A DNA stretch of 64,000 nt from contig NZ_CANMNP010000017.1 of NCBI RefSeq assembly GCF_947499295.1, forward strand, positions 62,001 to 126,000, read 5' to 3'. The notes beneath the pieces were generated by a model. The model made no database searches and was not told the DNA's origin. It saw only the letters and a program-made list of their open reading frames with translations. Positions 33,581-42,903 of the stretch are shown piece by piece. The translations under genes and the position numbers were made by a program. The DNA is from an uncultured Roseibium sp. (lineage in GTDB: Bacteria > Pseudomonadota > Alphaproteobacteria > Rhizobiales > Stappiaceae). Each line of letters starts with the position of its first letter. Within the stretch, counting starts at the first letter, position 1.

Positions 33581-34213
33581 TCACCTTCGGACTTTCGTTG
33601 CTGGTGACTGTTTTGCCAGTTTGATCAATTCGTAGAGACTGGCACGGGAGATCCCCAGGACTTCGGCGACATATTCCGAAGAGCCGCGGGCTGCGAAGAT
33701 GTCGGCCTGGACAAGTCGCTCAACAATGACCAGTCGATTGGGGCGGCGGAGCTGGTTGAACGAGAGTTTCAATTCCTTGAGCGTGGAGGCGACGATCGAG
33801 TTGGTGACTTCGCGCCAGTCATTTTTGAGCAAGTTGGAACCGGTGTCCAAATGAAGCGAAGTGAGCGCTTCAAGTAAATCGCGCGCGGCTTCCAGTTCTG
33901 TCAGACGCAGATTGAGGCACAAGAGAGCGCTCGGCTGTCCATCCTCGTCCCGCAACAACGCTGACACCGAGCGTAGCCTTGCTCCGTCCGAATTCGACTT
34001 CAGATAGGGTCCGATCGTATCGTCTGGAAGCAGTTCGGACTGATAGTCCGCTGTCTCGACCAGACTGTCGTCACCTTCCTCTCGCGGCGAAAATCCGTTC
34101 TCGATTGCAGAAATTCTGCCTGACTTCAGGTCATGCAAGACGACCTCGACTTGCCCTGGGAAAAGAGCAGAAATCGCCTTGCAGATCGGAGTAAGTGTGT
34201 GCAGGTCGATCAT
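33581..34213 (-). CDS. YheO-like PAS/helix-turn-helix regulator (DauR-type)
   Basis: 210 residues. The N-terminal ~110 residues are a YheO-like PAS domain (CKAISALFPGQVEVVLHDLKSGRISAIENG, then RLRSVSALLRDEDGQPSALLCLNL). The C-terminus is a Fis-like helix-turn-helix (IVERLVQADIFAARGSSEYVAEVLGISRASLYELIK). DauR of Pseudomonas, which controls D-arginine catabolism together with an ornithine-cyclodeaminase-family DauB, has this architecture. Here it is embedded in the operon, 34 bases after the second ATPase gene. It probably senses the imported amino acid or derivative and controls the operon. PAS ligand unknown. Confidence 0.85.
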   Translation of the reverse strand: MIDLHTLTPICKAISALFPGQVEVVLHDLKSGRISAIENGFSPREEGDDSLVETADYQSELLPDDTIGPYLKSNSDGARLRSVSALLRDEDGQPSALLCLNLRLTELEAARDLLEALTSLHLDTGSNLLKNDWREVTNSIVASTLKELKLSFNQLRRPNRLVIVERLVQADIFAARGSSEYVAEVLGISRASLYELIKLAKQSPATKVRR

Positions 34214-34247
34214 TCAATTTTCATACCTAATGTCTGAAATTAGACAT

Positions 34248-35018
34248 TTAGTCTGATATCGAATTTCCGTCAATGCTATCTGCCGTCGGCTCTGCAGTCA
34301 GTGTTCTGACATAGGCTCGCGACAGCTTGTGAGCGGCGCGTTCCGCAAAGTGTTCCATCCGTATGTCTTCAACGATTTGAGCGTCGTCCAGCACCAAAAT
34401 ACGGCTCGCCAGATGCCGTAATGGCGCAAGATCATGGCTTACAATCAGCATGGCCAGGCCAGTTTCCCGATGCAGCTTCTGCAACAACTCGATTGCCTGA
34501 ACCCGCGTCGAAAAATCCAGCGCGGACAGAGGCTCGTCAAGGATCAGAACTTGGGGGTCAGCAGCTATTGCGCGCGCCAGGGCGACGCGCTGGCACTGCC
34601 CGCCCGACAGCGCATGTGGCCGACGCCCCTGCATGTCCGGTGTGACGCCCAGATCATTCAGATAAGCCGATGCACTGGATTTGCGCGAATTCGGCGAGCC
34701 GATGGAAAAGCCGTTCAACGCCTCCATAACAGCGCCATGTGCGGAAAGGTAAGGGCTCAATGATTGGACCGGATCCTGCCAAAGGTACTGCAATTGTCTG
34801 CGTGCTGTTCCTTTGCCTGGGACGATCGAGGCGCCGTTCAGTCTGATGTCGCCAGTTGAAGGCTTTTCAAGACCGACCAGGCATCGAGCCAGCGTCGACT
34901 TGCCTGCGCCCGACCGGCCGATCAATCCGACAACCTCACCCTGACCGACGGTCAGACCGATGTTTCGCAATATTGTGCGTCCATAATATCGTTTGGAAAA
35001 ATCGGAAATGCTTAACAA
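34248..35018 (-). CDS. Peptide/nickel/opine-type ABC transporter ATP-binding protein (DppF-like)
   Basis: 256 residues. Start is TTG 35018, overlapping the previous gene's stop. Canonical ABC motifs: Walker [17 protein letters not shown] near 35-50, Q-loop [12 protein letters not shown] near 82, signature [16 protein letters not shown] near 140, Walker [14 protein letters not shown], and switch histidine IVSHDL. It pairs with the ATPase encoded upstream to power import by the Dpp/Opp/Nik-class complex. The C-terminus lacks the usual cysteine oligopeptide motif. The terminal gene of the transporter part of the operon. Confidence 0.92.
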   Translation of the reverse strand: MLSISDFSKRYYGRTILRNIGLTVGQGEVVGLIGRSGAGKSTLARCLVGLEKPSTGDIRLNGASIVPGKGTARRQLQYLWQDPVQSLSPYLSAHGAVMEALNGFSIGSPNSRKSSASAYLNDLGVTPDMQGRRPHALSGGQCQRVALARAIAADPQVLILDEPLSALDFSTRVQAIELLQKLHRETGLAMLIVSHDLAPLRHLASRILVLDDAQIVEDIRMEHFAERAAHKLSRAYVRTLTAEPTADSIDGNSISD

Positions 35019-35779
35019 GGACTTCGCAACCTGTTTGCTGCCTCCGCCAGCAGCCGGGCTGCTGGTGCGCCCGATTGGCCGAGCGTTTTTATAGAACCGT
35101 CTTCGACAATCTCGCCCGACTGCATGACCAGAACCCGGTCGGCAACCTCCTGCACGGCATGCAGGTCATGGCTTATAAAGAGCAAGGTTGCGCCGGTCTC
35201 GGTGACCGCATCATTCAGCGCGCTCAAAATGTCCAGCTCGGTCAGGATATCCAGACCCGTTGTCGGTTCGTCTGCGATCAGCACCGCAGGACGGAGGATC
35301 AGGGCCATCGCGATCAACACTCGCTGTTTCATCCCCCCCGATAGCTGGTAGGGGAACTGCCTCACCACATTAGGAGACAGGGCCAGCTTGTCCATCACCT
35401 TTGGGATCACTTCCCTGGCGAGCGCACCGGCGATCCGCGCGGCTTCTTCCAGCTGCGGACCGATGCGCCTTGCGGGCGTCAGTGCAGATGCCGGGCTTTG
35501 AAAGATCTGGAAGACATTCCGGCCACGATGACACCGCCAATGACTGGGACGCGCGCCACGCATACTGATGCCGTTCAGGTAGAGGTCGCCCGATGTCATG
35601 GACAGCGGTGGACGTAACAGTCCGCAGAGCATGGCGGCTGTCAGAGATTTGCCCGAGCCGCTTGCCCCGATCAAGCCAACACGTTCACCCTTGGCCAGGT
35701 CGAAGTTGAGCTTGTTCAAAAGGAACTGGCCCTGCGGTGTCGCGACTGTCAGGTTGCGCAAGGAGATCGCACTCACCAC
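35012..35779 (-). CDS. Peptide/nickel/opine-type ABC transporter ATP-binding protein (DppD-like)
   Basis: 255 residues. GTG 35779 overlaps the stop of the permease gene, so translation is coupled. ABC motifs: Walker [17 protein letters not shown] near 36-50, Q-loop [11 protein letters not shown] near 90, signature [15 protein letters not shown] near 145, Walker [13 protein letters not shown] near 165, and switch [11 protein letters not shown]. It is shorter than typical DppD (no long C-terminal tail), as in NikD/opine importers. Works as a heterodimer with the next ATPase. Confidence 0.92.
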   Translation of the reverse strand: MVSAISLRNLTVATPQGQFLLNKLNFDLAKGERVGLIGASGSGKSLTAAMLCGLLRPPLSMTSGDLYLNGISMRGARPSHWRCHRGRNVFQIFQSPASALTPARRIGPQLEEAARIAGALAREVIPKVMDKLALSPNVVRQFPYQLSGGMKQRVLIAMALILRPAVLIADEPTTGLDILTELDILSALNDAVTETGATLLFISHDLHAVQEVADRVLVMQSGEIVEDGSIKTLGQSGAPAARLLAEAANRLRSPC

Positions 35780-36633
35780 TGATATGGCCTCCGCTTGTCG
35801 AGGAGGTCACGCAAACCTTCGCCGACCAGGTTGAACGCAAGAACCGCGCACACAACTGCAAGACCAGGTGCGATCAGCATATGGGGGGCATGCGCAAAAA
35901 AAGGTCGTGCCTCGTTCAGCATGGCGCCCCATTCTGGCATGGGCGGCTGCGCGCCAATGCCTAAAAAACTGAGTGAGGACAATGCAAGGAGAACCGACGC
36001 AGTCTCCAGCGAGACAATTACGGCAAGCGGCGGCAGTATCTGCGGCAATACATGTCGAAATATGACCCGGCGACGAGACGCGCCGGCGAGATACGACGCT
36101 TTTACAAAGTCCCTTTCATTCGCCGACAACACGAGTGCGCGAATAAGTCGTGCATTTGAGGGCCACCAGGCAACGGCAACGCCTATGATCGACGCTTCCA
36201 GAGATGCGCCCATGAAGCCGATCACGGCCAATGCGAGCACAAGTGTTGGAAAGGCCATGACAATATCGGCGAGCCGCATCATCACCATATCCGTGCGTCC
36301 GCCTGCAAGACCTGAGATCAAACCCCAGGGAAGCGCTATGGCAAGGATCGCTGCCATTGTTTTCAGGGCCGCACCGAGTGAAACCGGAATCGCTGCCAGC
36401 AATCGTGACAGTAGATCGCGCCCGAGATGGTCCGTGCCCAGGAGATGTCTTTCGGATGGGCCCGCGAGCCGGGAAAGAAGGTCCATTTTTTCCGGAGGCG
36501 GTAAGTTCGATGTCCCGCCTGCCAGAGCCAGAATTGCGAAACCGAACAGCAGGAAAATACCGAAGGTCAATCCGATATGCCCTGGCACGATACTGCGAGT
36601 GAAACGGAGCCTTTGATGGACGGAGTTACTCAT
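35773..36633 (-). CDS. Peptide/nickel/opine-type ABC transporter permease (DppC-like)
   Basis: 286 residues from ATG 36633, which overlaps the stop of the preceding permease by 8 bases. About six membrane helices; the first is GLTFGIFLLFGFAILALAGG, followed by the DppC-type periplasmic segment (HLLGTDHLGRDLLSRLLAAIPVSL). The EAA loop that contacts the ATPase is near AGASRRRVIFRHVLPQILPPL. With the DppB-like subunit it forms the membrane channel. The substrate cannot be deduced from the permease. Confidence 0.92.
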   Translation of the reverse strand: MSNSVHQRLRFTRSIVPGHIGLTFGIFLLFGFAILALAGGTSNLPPPEKMDLLSRLAGPSERHLLGTDHLGRDLLSRLLAAIPVSLGAALKTMAAILAIALPWGLISGLAGGRTDMVMMRLADIVMAFPTLVLALAVIGFMGASLEASIIGVAVAWWPSNARLIRALVLSANERDFVKASYLAGASRRRVIFRHVLPQILPPLAVIVSLETASVLLALSSLSFLGIGAQPPMPEWGAMLNEARPFFAHAPHMLIAPGLAVVCAVLAFNLVGEGLRDLLDKRRPYQW

Positions 36634-37564
36634 CTGCAAGCCCGCGTCTGAGCTGGGGGTCGGCGAGTACCAACACAATGTCGGCCAAGAAGGAAGTCAC
36701 GAAAAAGACCAACCCCATAAGCACGAGATATCCCTGGATGATTGGAAAATCCCGCTGACTGATGGCTTGCAGGATCAACTGGCCAAGTCCGGGCCAGCTG
36801 AAGATGCTTTCAACGATCACCGCACCGCCCAAAAGCCAGCCCAGGGTGTTGGCCCAGACAGTGGTCATTGAACCAATGATCCTCGGACCGATATGACCCA
36901 ACAGGATGCCAAAAGGGCTGACGCCCTTGGCAATCGCCAGGCGAACGTAGTCCTCGCAGGCTTCTGCGCGTACACGCTCATATACGAAACGTCCCATCGC
37001 GGCACCGGCACCAATGCTGAGCGTCAATGCTGGGAGGATCAGGTCAATTGCCGAACCGTCACCAACCAGTCTGGACCAGCCGAGATTGAGGACAAAGACG
37101 TGAATGAACAGGAGCGCAAGCCAAAACGGGGGAACCGAAACCAGCACAATCGAAAGTGCCCGCACGCAGTTGGCTGTAAACCGGTCGGCCATGACGGCCA
37201 GTGTTCCAAGCGCGAGCGAAATGCCCACCGCGCCAACAAGAGAGACCAGTGAGAGCATCAAGGTCGCAGGCATATGATGGCCAATCTCAGCGATCACGCT
37301 CCGGCCGGTTGCAACGGAGGTGCCGAAATCGAATTGCAAGGCACGCGCCAGCCAATGCGCATAGCGAATGAAAAATGGTTTATCGAGACCATAAGCGGCC
37401 TTGATCGCCGCGATGTCTTCGGGTTTGGGCACAATGCCCATGGCACGCAGCTCCATTTGCACCGGGTCTCCCGGTGCAAGCGCCACGATGGCGAATGCGA
37501 CAAACGACATGCCCAGCAAGGTGGGCACTGTCACTGCCAGACGCGTAAGCAGAAATCTCAGCAT
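36626..37564 (-). CDS. Peptide/nickel/opine-type ABC transporter permease (DppB-like)
   Basis: 312 residues from ATG 37564 (MLRFLLTRLAVTVPTLLGMSF), the standard DppB beginning; a TTG at 37606 would add a non-family leader. Six membrane helices; features include LAPGDPVQMELRAMGIVP near 30-50, the YGLDKPFFIRYAHWL motif, and the EAA loop near IAKGVSPFGILLGHIGPRI. A small GC hairpin (GGGCGG/CCGCCC) separates it from the binding-protein gene, a common arrangement for lowering permease expression. Confidence 0.92.
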   Translation of the reverse strand: MLRFLLTRLAVTVPTLLGMSFVAFAIVALAPGDPVQMELRAMGIVPKPEDIAAIKAAYGLDKPFFIRYAHWLARALQFDFGTSVATGRSVIAEIGHHMPATLMLSLVSLVGAVGISLALGTLAVMADRFTANCVRALSIVLVSVPPFWLALLFIHVFVLNLGWSRLVGDGSAIDLILPALTLSIGAGAAMGRFVYERVRAEACEDYVRLAIAKGVSPFGILLGHIGPRIIGSMTTVWANTLGWLLGGAVIVESIFSWPGLGQLILQAISQRDFPIIQGYLVLMGLVFFVTSFLADIVLVLADPQLRRGLADE

Positions 37565-37602
37565 GTCACAAGGGGGCGGCCGACTGACCGCCCTTTCGTG
37601 TT

Positions 37603-39141
37603 TCAATGATTGAAGCTGACATTGCCGTAGCCGATCCAGTCAGCATATTCCGACATCGGCACTGACACGCCCGGGCGGGACAGGGTGAAATTCGGTACCA
37701 AAAGGATCGGAATGCTAGAGGTGTGTTCGTCTACGATGGACTTGTAAGCCTGCCGCACCAGTTCAATGGCTTCCTTGCGGCTTGGTGCCACGCGTGAGGC
37801 TGTGGCCAGCTCATCCACATTGCCACCAGGCGATGTGACTGCGTAGCCCCAGGGGCTCATGGTCGTGAAGACATTGTAGAGCAGATAGGTGGGGTCGGTG
37901 TTGTTGTTGGAAGCAAATTCCAGATACATGTCTGCCTGACCCGGCCCAAAATAGGTGTCGTTATATACGCCGCTGTCGGCCACTTCGACGATTTCGGTAT
38001 CGACACCAATGGCGGCAAACATCTGCTCCAGCATTTCCGGCATTGGTTTTACCGTTGAAACGTTGGGATAGGCAGCAACCATGCGAAGTTTGAGCTTGCG
38101 TCCGTCTTTTTCGCGAACACCATCATCGCCCACAACCCAGCCAGCTTCGTCAAGCATCTTACCGGCCTTTGACGGGTCATATGTAAAGCCATTGGCATGA
38201 TCGTCTCCGAGATCAAACATCCATCCGGGCAGGATCGTCTTCGCAGCCTGGCCGCGTCCGCCATAAAGCACCTGAGCTATTGTTTCGCGGTCGATCGCCA
38301 TAGCCAAAGCCTGACGAACACTGATATCGGTCGTGATGTCGAAAGGCGCTTTGCCAAGCATGTTGAACATGAGCGCCGCATAGCGGATCGGACGGCTTTC
38401 GTTCAGAACGACAGAGCCGTCCTGCGGCATTGACAACATCATTTGAGGTGTGACTTCGCCAATGACATCCACTTCGCCATTTTGCAACGCCAGCAGGCGG
38501 GCATTGTCATCGCCGATGAAAAGATAGGTGATCTTGTCAATCTTGGGTGCTTCCCCCCAGTAGTTGAGGTTCCGGGTGACCGTGATTTGTTTCTTCGGCT
38601 CGTAACTTTCCAAAATGTAGGGGCCGGTCCCGACCGGATATTCGGCCATCGCGTCGGTCGGCAGAAACAGCGATGCTCCCCGATGCGTCATGTTCTCGAT
38701 CACCAGAGCTGATTCCACTTCGGAGCGGAACGAGATCAGATAGTCATCCAGCTTTTTGAAGCTGTTCTGATCAAGTTGCAGAAAATCGGATTTGTTCTGG
38801 TCGTACAGCTTGAGAGAAGCGATTGCGCTGTCGGCGTTGAACGGTGTGCCATCTGAAAACGTAACGCCGTCTTGCAGCGTCACCGTATAAGTGCCGTCGT
38901 TGTAATCCCAAGACTTGAACAGGAGCGGAGAGGGATTGAAATTTGCGTCCGGCTTGACCGCAGTTTCGGCAATCTGGGCTGCGGGCCGCCGTGTGGTGAA
39001 AGTGAACTTATCGGGCTTGACGCTGTAGCGGTCTGCTTTGACCGCGACCGTCAAATGTGTTTCAGCAACGGCATGCGTCGTGGCAGGCAGCGCGAGCAAC
39101 CCCAGCGCGGCGAAGGAGGCCAAGATCTTGGATTTGGACAT
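37603..39141 (-). CDS. ABC transporter substrate-binding protein (peptide/opine class, SBP_bac_5)
   Basis: 512 residues with a signal peptide (ILASFAALGLLALPATTHAVAE). SBP family 5 features: LLFKSWDYNDGTYTVTLQDGVTFSDGTPFNADSA, VGTGPYILESYEPKKQITVTRN, DISVRQALAMAIDRETI, and the C-terminal TSSIPILLVPNFTLSR. This periplasmic protein captures the ligand for the permeases. It is the first gene of the nine-gene operon, so it is likely the most highly expressed. Ligands of this family are peptides, nickel chelates, opines or cyclic amino acids; no distinguishing pocket residue is evident. The divergent position next to an MFS exporter and a small secreted protein is noted. Confidence 0.92.
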   Translation of the reverse strand: MSKSKILASFAALGLLALPATTHAVAETHLTVAVKADRYSVKPDKFTFTTRRPAAQIAETAVKPDANFNPSPLLFKSWDYNDGTYTVTLQDGVTFSDGTPFNADSAIASLKLYDQNKSDFLQLDQNSFKKLDDYLISFRSEVESALVIENMTHRGASLFLPTDAMAEYPVGTGPYILESYEPKKQITVTRNLNYWGEAPKIDKITYLFIGDDNARLLALQNGEVDVIGEVTPQMMLSMPQDGSVVLNESRPIRYAALMFNMLGKAPFDITTDISVRQALAMAIDRETIAQVLYGGRGQAAKTILPGWMFDLGDDHANGFTYDPSKAGKMLDEAGWVVGDDGVREKDGRKLKLRMVAAYPNVSTVKPMPEMLEQMFAAIGVDTEIVEVADSGVYNDTYFGPGQADMYLEFASNNNTDPTYLLYNVFTTMSPWGYAVTSPGGNVDELATASRVAPSRKEAIELVRQAYKSIVDEHTSSIPILLVPNFTLSRPGVSVPMSEYADWIGYGNVSFNH

Positions 39142-39179
39142 TGAAGTGTTCCATCTGAGTTGATTTTCAAAGTGTGAAA

Positions 39180-39548
39180 TCAGCTCGCCGGGGGTGGCCC
39201 CCGGATTAGATGGGATTGCTGTGTCAACCGCCTGAGGGCAATGTTGGAGACGCTGAATAACGTGGTCGGGCCTGTGTCCACCAGTCCCAATGACACTGGT
39301 GGCGCGCCGTTAAGCAAAGCGGCGATTTGCGTGGCGAAGAAATCGCAGTCGACATCCGACTGTTCAACCGGAGTGCCGTCTGCCGACAAGGTGACGGTTT
39401 TCACGCCAGTGCCGGTGCAAATCTCGATCGTGATGGTGTCGCCATCGAACGAGAGCATGGTTCCTGGCGCACGCGCGACAGATGCAAAAAGCAACGAGAA
39501 CGCAATCAACGTTCCCAAAATCGCCTTTGGCATCAGTCTCATTGGCAT
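39180..39548 (-). CDS. Small secreted protein, DUF2946-like
   Basis: 122 residues from ATG 39548, with AGGAG just upstream. Signal peptide/anchor near MPKAILGTLIAFSLLFASVARAPG. The mature part has a strand-rich region (FDGDTITIEICTGTGVKTVTLSADGTPV) with cysteines at ICTG and VDCDFF, and it ends IRGPPPAS. The 'C-T-G...V-T-L..DG.P V..C' and terminal 'RGPPP' resemble DUF2946 proteins, many of which lie near copper or TonB genes, but the match is weak. It precedes a divergent MFS gene. Metal-related function is possible, not shown. Confidence 0.7.
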   Translation of the reverse strand: MPMRLMPKAILGTLIAFSLLFASVARAPGTMLSFDGDTITIEICTGTGVKTVTLSADGTPVEQSDVDCDFFATQIAALLNGAPPVSLGLVDTGPTTLFSVSNIALRRLTQQSHLIRGPPPAS

Positions 39549-39639
39549 CTGTCTCCTAAACACCCGGCGACCTTTAACATAGCAAGAATTGCGACACTAT
39601 ACCCATTGTCCCTTAGGTTGAAGCGGTTAAGATCGGACC

Positions 39640-40995
39640 ATGCTGCTTGCTCTTTCAAACTCAGTCTATCGTAGTCTCCTGCTGGCGCAGGTTTTGTCTG
39701 TTCTGGGCTCCGGCCTGGCGACAATTGCTCTTGGATTGTTGGCTTACGATCTTGCGGGCGCAAATGCCGGGGCGGTGCTGGGGACGGCACTCGCGCTCAA
39801 GATGGTCGCTTATGTCGGATTGGCACCGGTCGCTGCAGCCTTGGCGGAAAAACTTCCCCGCAAGCCTTTTCTGATCTCACTGGATTGCGCGCGTGCAGCG
39901 CTTGTGTTGACGCTGCCATTTGTCACACAGATCTGGCAGGTCTACGTTCTGATTTTCGCTTTTCAGGCTATGTCGGCCGCCTTTACACCTAGTTTTCAAG
40001 CGCTGATTCCTGATGTCCTGAAAGATGAAAAGGCGTATACGCAGGCGCTTTCCCTGTCGCGGTTGACTTACGATATTGAAGCCCTGGTCAGTCCGATGCT
40101 GGCGGGCCTTCTTTTGACTGCAGTCACATTTCACAGCCTCTTTGCCGGTACTGCTCTGGGGTTTGCAGCGTCAGCGTTGCTGGTGGCCGGAGCATCCCTG
40201 CCTGCAAGAGCTGCAAGCGCCAACGCAGCGCCATTTGTCAAGCGGGTTACGCGTGGTCTTTGGATCTATCTTGCCACGCCGCGGCTTCGCGGAATGCTGG
40301 CGCTCTATATTGCGGTCGCTTCAGCGACCTCCATGGTGATCGTCAACACTGTTGTGGTGGTCAAATCCGAATTCGGCTTCGGCGACGGCATGGTTGCGAT
40401 CTTCTTTGCAGCGAGTGGCACCGGTTCGATGCTTGTCGCTGTGCTGTTGCCACGGCTCCTGGAGCATCAAGCACCGCGGCCGATTATGCTCGCTGGTGCG
40501 CTCCTGCTCAGCGTCGCCTTGATGCTTTCTGCAATCGGGTCCGAACCCGTCACAGCACTCTTGTTGTGGTTCGTGCTGGGAGCAGGCGCGTCAATGATCC
40601 AGACACCGTCGGGTCTTGTCATAACCCGCTCCTGTCACGATCAGGATCGTCCGGCGGTTTTCGCTGCACAATTTGCTCTGTCGCATTCGACCTGGTTGAT
40701 AGCCTATCCATTGGCCGGCTTTGTCGGCGCATGGCAGGGTCTTTCCGCAGCGTTTGCTCTTATGGCGGCATTGTCTGTTTTTTCATTCGGGCTAGCGATG
40801 GCGCTTTGGCCGGCACGCGACCCGAGCGATCTGGAGCACGAACATGACGAACTGGAGCATAGCCACGACTTGCAGGACGGCCTGCATCACGAGCCTGGCA
40901 TGGCGGTTTCCGGGGCCTTGCATCGCCATCGGCGCATAAGACACAAGCACGTTTTCATAATTGACGACCATCATCCAATCTGGCCGCGAGGATAG
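39640..40995 (+). CDS. MFS transporter with histidine-rich C-terminal tail
   Basis: 451 residues with about twelve membrane helices; N-terminal half begins SNSVYRSLLLAQVLSVLGSGLATIALGLLAYDLAG. MFS loop motif is seen in KLPRKPFLISLDCARA. After the last helix (near residue 395) comes a soluble tail of ~55 residues rich in His, Asp and Glu (EHEHDELEHSHD, LHHEPG, ALHRHRRIRHKH, then IDDHHPIW). Such tails are known in NreB-type nickel exporters, so metal efflux (Ni, Co, Zn) is a reasonable inference. No regulator is directly adjacent. Confidence 0.88.
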   Translation: MLLALSNSVYRSLLLAQVLSVLGSGLATIALGLLAYDLAGANAGAVLGTALALKMVAYVGLAPVAAALAEKLPRKPFLISLDCARAALVLTLPFVTQIWQVYVLIFAFQAMSAAFTPSFQALIPDVLKDEKAYTQALSLSRLTYDIEALVSPMLAGLLLTAVTFHSLFAGTALGFAASALLVAGASLPARAASANAAPFVKRVTRGLWIYLATPRLRGMLALYIAVASATSMVIVNTVVVVKSEFGFGDGMVAIFFAASGTGSMLVAVLLPRLLEHQAPRPIMLAGALLLSVALMLSAIGSEPVTALLLWFVLGAGASMIQTPSGLVITRSCHDQDRPAVFAAQFALSHSTWLIAYPLAGFVGAWQGLSAAFALMAALSVFSFGLAMALWPARDPSDLEHEHDELEHSHDLQDGLHHEPGMAVSGALHRHRRIRHKHVFIIDDHHPIWPRG

Positions 40996-41050
40996 TGCGT
41001 GGAACGAACCTATCCTGCGCCAGGGATCAAATGACACACGTGCTTGAGCC

Positions 41051-42721
41051 TTACTGTTCGCCATTGGCACATCCAAGCTGCAGGCCAAGGTTACAGTGAG
41101 CCTTCAACCGTTCCGTTTCGTCTGCTGACCAGCCTTCCGGTGCCGTTACCTCTACCCAGGGGGCAACATAGTCTTGTGCATAGTAAGCGTGGCCATGACC
41201 CGGAGGGGCTCCGAAGGACAGGGCCATGTCCAGTGCGAGCTGAAATTGTGTGACGATCGGAATGAAGGTCAGGTGATCCGATACATCTTCGGCCGGAGGG
41301 TCATTCATCCAGGGTGGTGCGCGCCAAAGGGAAAGCGGATCATAAAACACGATGGGATCGCTGGAATATTGCAGGAAGACGATGCGCATTCCGTTCCAGT
41401 CGGCTTCAGCTTTGGAGGCATCCGCGTAGTGGGAGGCATATCTGACAACAGACCCATCGCCGATGATTGGCAGAACCCAGGGACTGCCTGGTTGACGCGA
41501 TGTCTGGACGTAGTGCCAAAGATCGGACGGAAACGGAGGACCTGCCCAAAAGGCCCCATCAATCGGATCATCGATAAGACGAAAAAGATTGGTCGCATAC
41601 ATGGATGACCAGGCGCCGAGGCTGAGACCGTGAGCATAGAGCCTGGGGCGCTGATCTTCGGGGAGTGTTTTCCAGTAGCTATGAACCACTTCCAGGAGTG
41701 CCGTGGCCTGATCGAGCCCGGTGCGCGTTTCGAGGATCAACGCAAGGGGTGACTGCAAATAGGAGTATTGCGCGCTGACAGTCGCTATGTCGCCATGGTG
41801 CATGTATTCCACCGGGTCATGAGACCCTGGATCCATCCAGCCTGTGCCTGTGGGGCTGGTGACGATCAGCACCTTGCGGTCAAATGCCTTGAGCCTCTTG
41901 AGTTCCGCGAGTGCAAGCTCCGCGCGCTCTTCCGGGGTTTCGCCATCGGCCCTGCCGACATAGACCCTGATGGGGTCCAGGGCAGGTTTTCCGGTAAAGG
42001 CTGAAATAGCGTCAGCATCCGGCCCGCTGGTGACGAAATCCCGGCCTGGCTGGCCCATAGCCGCCCAGTCGACCAAGGATGCAGCAGACCCTGCCTGGTT
42101 CGGTCTGTCTGGTGGGGGCGGTGCCGTATCGAAGAGGTTCTGCGCAGTTTCATAGCTTTCATCAAGCCCGCTGACGACAACATCAAGAATGCCGTCACGG
42201 GTGCCAATGAACAGGATCACGACAACAGTGACTGCACCGAGTACATTGGCGCGCCGTGGTGGCATAAAACGGTAGAAACGGCCTCTGATCCATCGAAAAA
42301 GTGTCGCAATGATTGCACCAATGACATAGGCCCCCGCAAAGGTCAGTGCGGCGGAGATCAGAATTGTCGCCACGTGCTGTGCTTCGGCCGGCTCCAGCCC
42401 CATCTTGCTCCGAAGACCGTTTTGCCATTCCAGGCTGAACGTCAAGATCCAGGCGGTGAGACCAACGGCGACAATAATCAGCACACTGTTGCGCAGACGT
42501 GCGAATTGCCGGGGCAGTCGTGGCATATCCGCTGCCCACCAGATCAGGCCAATTGTTTTTCCGAGCAGGTATCCAAGGGCGATAACAATGCCGCCGAGAA
42601 TGCCCTGGACAAGGGCATCGCGGGGGATGAGCGACGGGGTCAACGAAGCGGCAAAAAACAGCAAGCCGAGCATCAGGCACGGAATTGACAATCCGGTTAC
42701 CAGTGAGCGAATCCAATGCAC
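41051..42721 (-). CDS. Membrane-anchored alpha/beta hydrolase (Abhydrolase_9 type)
   Basis: 556 residues from GTG 42721 (GAGG 9 bases upstream); an earlier in-frame GTG at 42769 is possible. The N-terminal ~190 residues hold about five membrane helices (SIPCLMLGLLFFAASLTPSLIPRD starts the family). The C-terminal ~330 residues are periplasmic or extracytoplasmic Abhydrolase_9: RVYVGRADGETPEERAELALAEL, VTSPTGTGWMDPGSHDPVEYMHHGDIATVSAQYSYLQSPLA, and the nucleophile elbow YAHGLSLGAWSS. The catalytic acid and His are not certain. Probable lipid or cell-envelope esterase. It converges on the MFS gene, with no obvious operon partner. Confidence 0.88.
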   Translation of the reverse strand: MHWIRSLVTGLSIPCLMLGLLFFAASLTPSLIPRDALVQGILGGIVIALGYLLGKTIGLIWWAADMPRLPRQFARLRNSVLIIVAVGLTAWILTFSLEWQNGLRSKMGLEPAEAQHVATILISAALTFAGAYVIGAIIATLFRWIRGRFYRFMPPRRANVLGAVTVVVILFIGTRDGILDVVVSGLDESYETAQNLFDTAPPPPDRPNQAGSAASLVDWAAMGQPGRDFVTSGPDADAISAFTGKPALDPIRVYVGRADGETPEERAELALAELKRLKAFDRKVLIVTSPTGTGWMDPGSHDPVEYMHHGDIATVSAQYSYLQSPLALILETRTGLDQATALLEVVHSYWKTLPEDQRPRLYAHGLSLGAWSSMYATNLFRLIDDPIDGAFWAGPPFPSDLWHYVQTSRQPGSPWVLPIIGDGSVVRYASHYADASKAEADWNGMRIVFLQYSSDPIVFYDPLSLWRAPPWMNDPPAEDVSDHLTFIPIVTQFQLALDMALSFGAPPGHGHAYYAQDYVAPWVEVTAPEGWSADETERLKAHCNLGLQLGCANGEQ

Positions 42722-42903
42722 CGCACTTATCCTCGCGCGTTCGTTGTCGGACCAGGCAAACCCGCACACCAGCCTCGCTTACCCAATGATCGCACCGGCT
42801 CTTGGCCGGTGCAGCTATCGGGATGATTGAAGCTGTCGCGTCCGTTCGCGAAGTCTAGCTCAGGTTGCGCAAAATGTAAGGGGTGTGTCGCGGTTCGGGC
42901 CTG

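Noticed and set aside
30806..39141. Staphylopine/pseudopaline-type metallophore locus
   Set aside because: The ABC importer class would fit, but there is no nicotianamine-synthase-like or opine-dehydrogenase gene; the ornithine-cyclodeaminase-family enzyme is not an opine dehydrogenase.
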